A stretch of 64,000 nt of DNA, taken from Bacteroidetes bacterium GWE2_42_24. Lineage in GTDB: Bacteria > Bacteroidota > Bacteroidia > Bacteroidales > TTA-H9. The stretch is taken from positions 1 through 64,000 of the forward strand of contig MEOA01000043.1 of assembly GCA_001768515.1 (NCBI GenBank), given 5' to 3'. The notes under the pieces were generated by a model, which worked only from the letters and a program-made list of their open reading frames with translations, was not told the origin of the DNA and made no database searches. Shown one piece after another: positions 62,692 to 64,000 of this stretch; positions within the stretch are counted from its first letter, which is position 1, and the number at the start of each line of letters is the position of its first letter. The position numbers and the translations under genes are program-made.

Positions 62692-64000
62692 TTACAGGTC
62701 GAAGCCACAATAGCTAAGGTTATAGCTTTTGTTGCAAATAGGAAAGTCCGATATCTCGTTGTTGCGTACGGCCAGTGCCAGTGCGGTCCAGTTATGCATT
62801 GAGGGATCTTTGATCTTGTAGAGGGCCAGATCACCGTCATCGCCGATGATGGCGGCATGGCAGATTTCACCACGCCATCCTTCAACCAAAGAAACAATGA
62901 GCGTGTTGGGAGCCGGTGGATTAATTGTTGTGTTCTGAGGAGAGGGTTTGGGCATTTCCTGCATCAAAGTGCGGGCATAACCTATCGATTGCCTGATCTC
63001 CGAGTCCCGTATTTGTGTTCGGGCATAAACGTCACCCTGGGGCATTAATACCGGTGTATGATTAATGTTGTGGTAACCGAGATACGGATGGCTCTTCCTT
63101 ACATCGCGTTCAAGGTTTGCCGATCGTGCCGCCATCCCTACAGCGCCGATCTGAAGATTCTGCTCTCGTGTTACCACCCCGGTTTTTTCCAGACGCGACA
63201 GCACCGAAGGGAGATCGATCATGCGGTCGAACATCTCTGTATAGTCGGGCCAGTAAGCGTTGAGGACATTTGAGAAGTTTTCAGCCAGAGTATCGTCGAA
63301 AGGAAATCTGCTGCGGAAAGGCCGGATGAGGCCTTTGGCGAGTCTGTTGCCGCCCCATGTCTGGAAGGCGTTGATGATGGGTGTTCGTAATCTTCCAAAG
63401 ACACTGCTCCCAAGCTGGTATGCGATGTCGGTGGCGATTGCACTGAGGTCGCCCGAATGGATGGCAATGCGTTCCCACTCCAGCGCCAGAGTACGTGCCT
63501 GTACGAGATCGGGCGAAGGCGTGAAGCCGCTGAGACTCTCCCAAAGGTTGACAAATGCCGTTGTGTGTCCGACTACTGTATCTCCGGCAATAGATTCAGC
63601 CAGAATGGTGCGGCTGAGGAGGTCTTTCTTTTCGATCATTAGCTTCTCGATGCCGCGATGCTGAAATCCCAGATGGATCTCGAGGTGGAGTATCTGTTCG
63701 CCATTGCAGATGAATCGGAAGTGTCCGGGTTCTATCACGCCGGCATGAATAGGCCCGACACCCACTTCGTGCAGTTCTTCGCTTTCGATATGATAGAAAG
63801 GGTAGTTTTCAATTTTTTGATTCAGGTCTGCGCGGTACCAGGGATAGCGTACCGGTTTCAGCCAGGGGTGGTCGGTGTAATGTATTCCGAGGCTTTCGTG
63901 TATTTCGCGTTCGAATATATGAAAAGAGAAATGGCGGCGGGTAAACGACGGAAGCTGGTCGGACTGATTGACTAAGGCAACATTCACATGGATGGTGCGG
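62692..64000 (-). CDS. Hydrogenase-4/Nuo-like large subunit (Ehr-like), 5'-partial
   Basis: NuoD/HyfG-type large subunit. The frame is open to the window edge, and the first visible residues (RRHFSFHIFEREIHESLGIHYTDHPW) are the end of a NuoC-like domain, so the real start lies outside; a GTG at 63987 is unlikely to be used. The HLEIHLGFQHRGIEKLM segment is typical. At the first NiFe-ligand site CGxC is replaced by AGDT (in AESIAGDTVVGHTTAF). The C-terminal DPCxxC is replaced by DFPICNKSYNLSYCGFDL. The complex thus cannot hold a NiFe centre and belongs with energy-converting-hydrogenase-related (Ehr) complexes. The small subunit follows at 62671. Confidence 0.83.
   Translation of the reverse strand, partial: RTIHVNVALVNQSDQLPSFTRRHFSFHIFEREIHESLGIHYTDHPWLKPVRYPWYRADLNQKIENYPFYHIESEELHEVGVGPIHAGVIEPGHFRFICNGEQILHLEIHLGFQHRGIEKLMIEKKDLLSRTILAESIAGDTVVGHTTAFVNLWESLSGFTPSPDLVQARTLALEWERIAIHSGDLSAIATDIAYQLGSSVFGRLRTPIINAFQTWGGNRLAKGLIRPFRSRFPFDDTLAENFSNVLNAYWPDYTEMFDRMIDLPSVLSRLEKTGVVTREQNLQIGAVGMAARSANLERDVRKSHPYLGYHNINHTPVLMPQGDVYARTQIRDSEIRQSIGYARTLMQEMPKPSPQNTTINPPAPNTLIVSLVEGWRGEICHAAIIGDDGDLALYKIKDPSMHNWTALALAVRNNEISDFPICNKSYNLSYCGFDL

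Overview
The window comes from the chromosome of a Bacteroidota bacterium, probably a Bacteroidales-type member. Lineage markers include type IX secretion (T9SS) sorting domains on secreted proteins, gingipain-like C25 proteases, TonB-dependent receptors with CarboxypepD_reg/STN domains, DUF4249, DUF3098 and DUF3108 proteins, a GldF-type permease, few Shine-Dalgarno sequences, and many promoters with the Bacteroidota -7 box TAnnTTTG. All functions below are read from sequence motifs; no database search was run.

Left part (1-18 kb): ispD and queA on the minus strand; two adjacent C25/gingipain-like T9SS cargo proteases; the ftsX-DUF3098-uppP-truB cluster; a giant lamin-tail surface protein on the minus strand; asd-ribF; and a nitroreductase.

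Middle (18-38 kb): an SRAP (YedK/HMCES-like) gene overlapping a B12-binding-type radical SAM gene with an unusual CX4CX2C cysteine motif; a DUF3108 protein; a PKD/P-domain secreted protein; a divergent threonine-degradation pair (kbl and an SDR-type threonine dehydrogenase); tatD-tcdA; tRNA-Gln(CUG); an MFS exporter; an OmpA-like lipoprotein; and an NtrY/NtrC-like two-component pair divergent from an orphan FtsX/MacB-like permease with a clear sigma-54 (-24/-12) promoter.

Right part (38-64 kb): a divergent MetA homologue; a four-gene minus-strand TonB-receptor operon (receptor, DUF4249, MG2/plug-like protein, secreted hypothetical); a FucP-type sugar transporter; gldF without gldG; dCMP deaminase plus a phosphofructokinase with PPi-type signatures; an RND/MMPL exporter; rmlA; a polyprenyl diphosphate synthase; a TonB receptor preceded by a His-rich putative metal-binding protein and an operator-like repeat; small surface proteins; and, at the right edge, two subunits of an energy-converting-hydrogenase-related complex that lack the NiFe ligands and most ligands of the small-subunit FeS cluster.

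The most unusual non-coding signal is a family of intergenic arrays with an exact 11-bp period and a constant T[A/T]CG core. Two arrays sit inside related copies of a dispersed element of about 200 bp (21.4 kb and 39.2 kb). A third, with different variable parts but the same core and period, lies in the 1.2-kb gene-poor gap near 60.6 kb.
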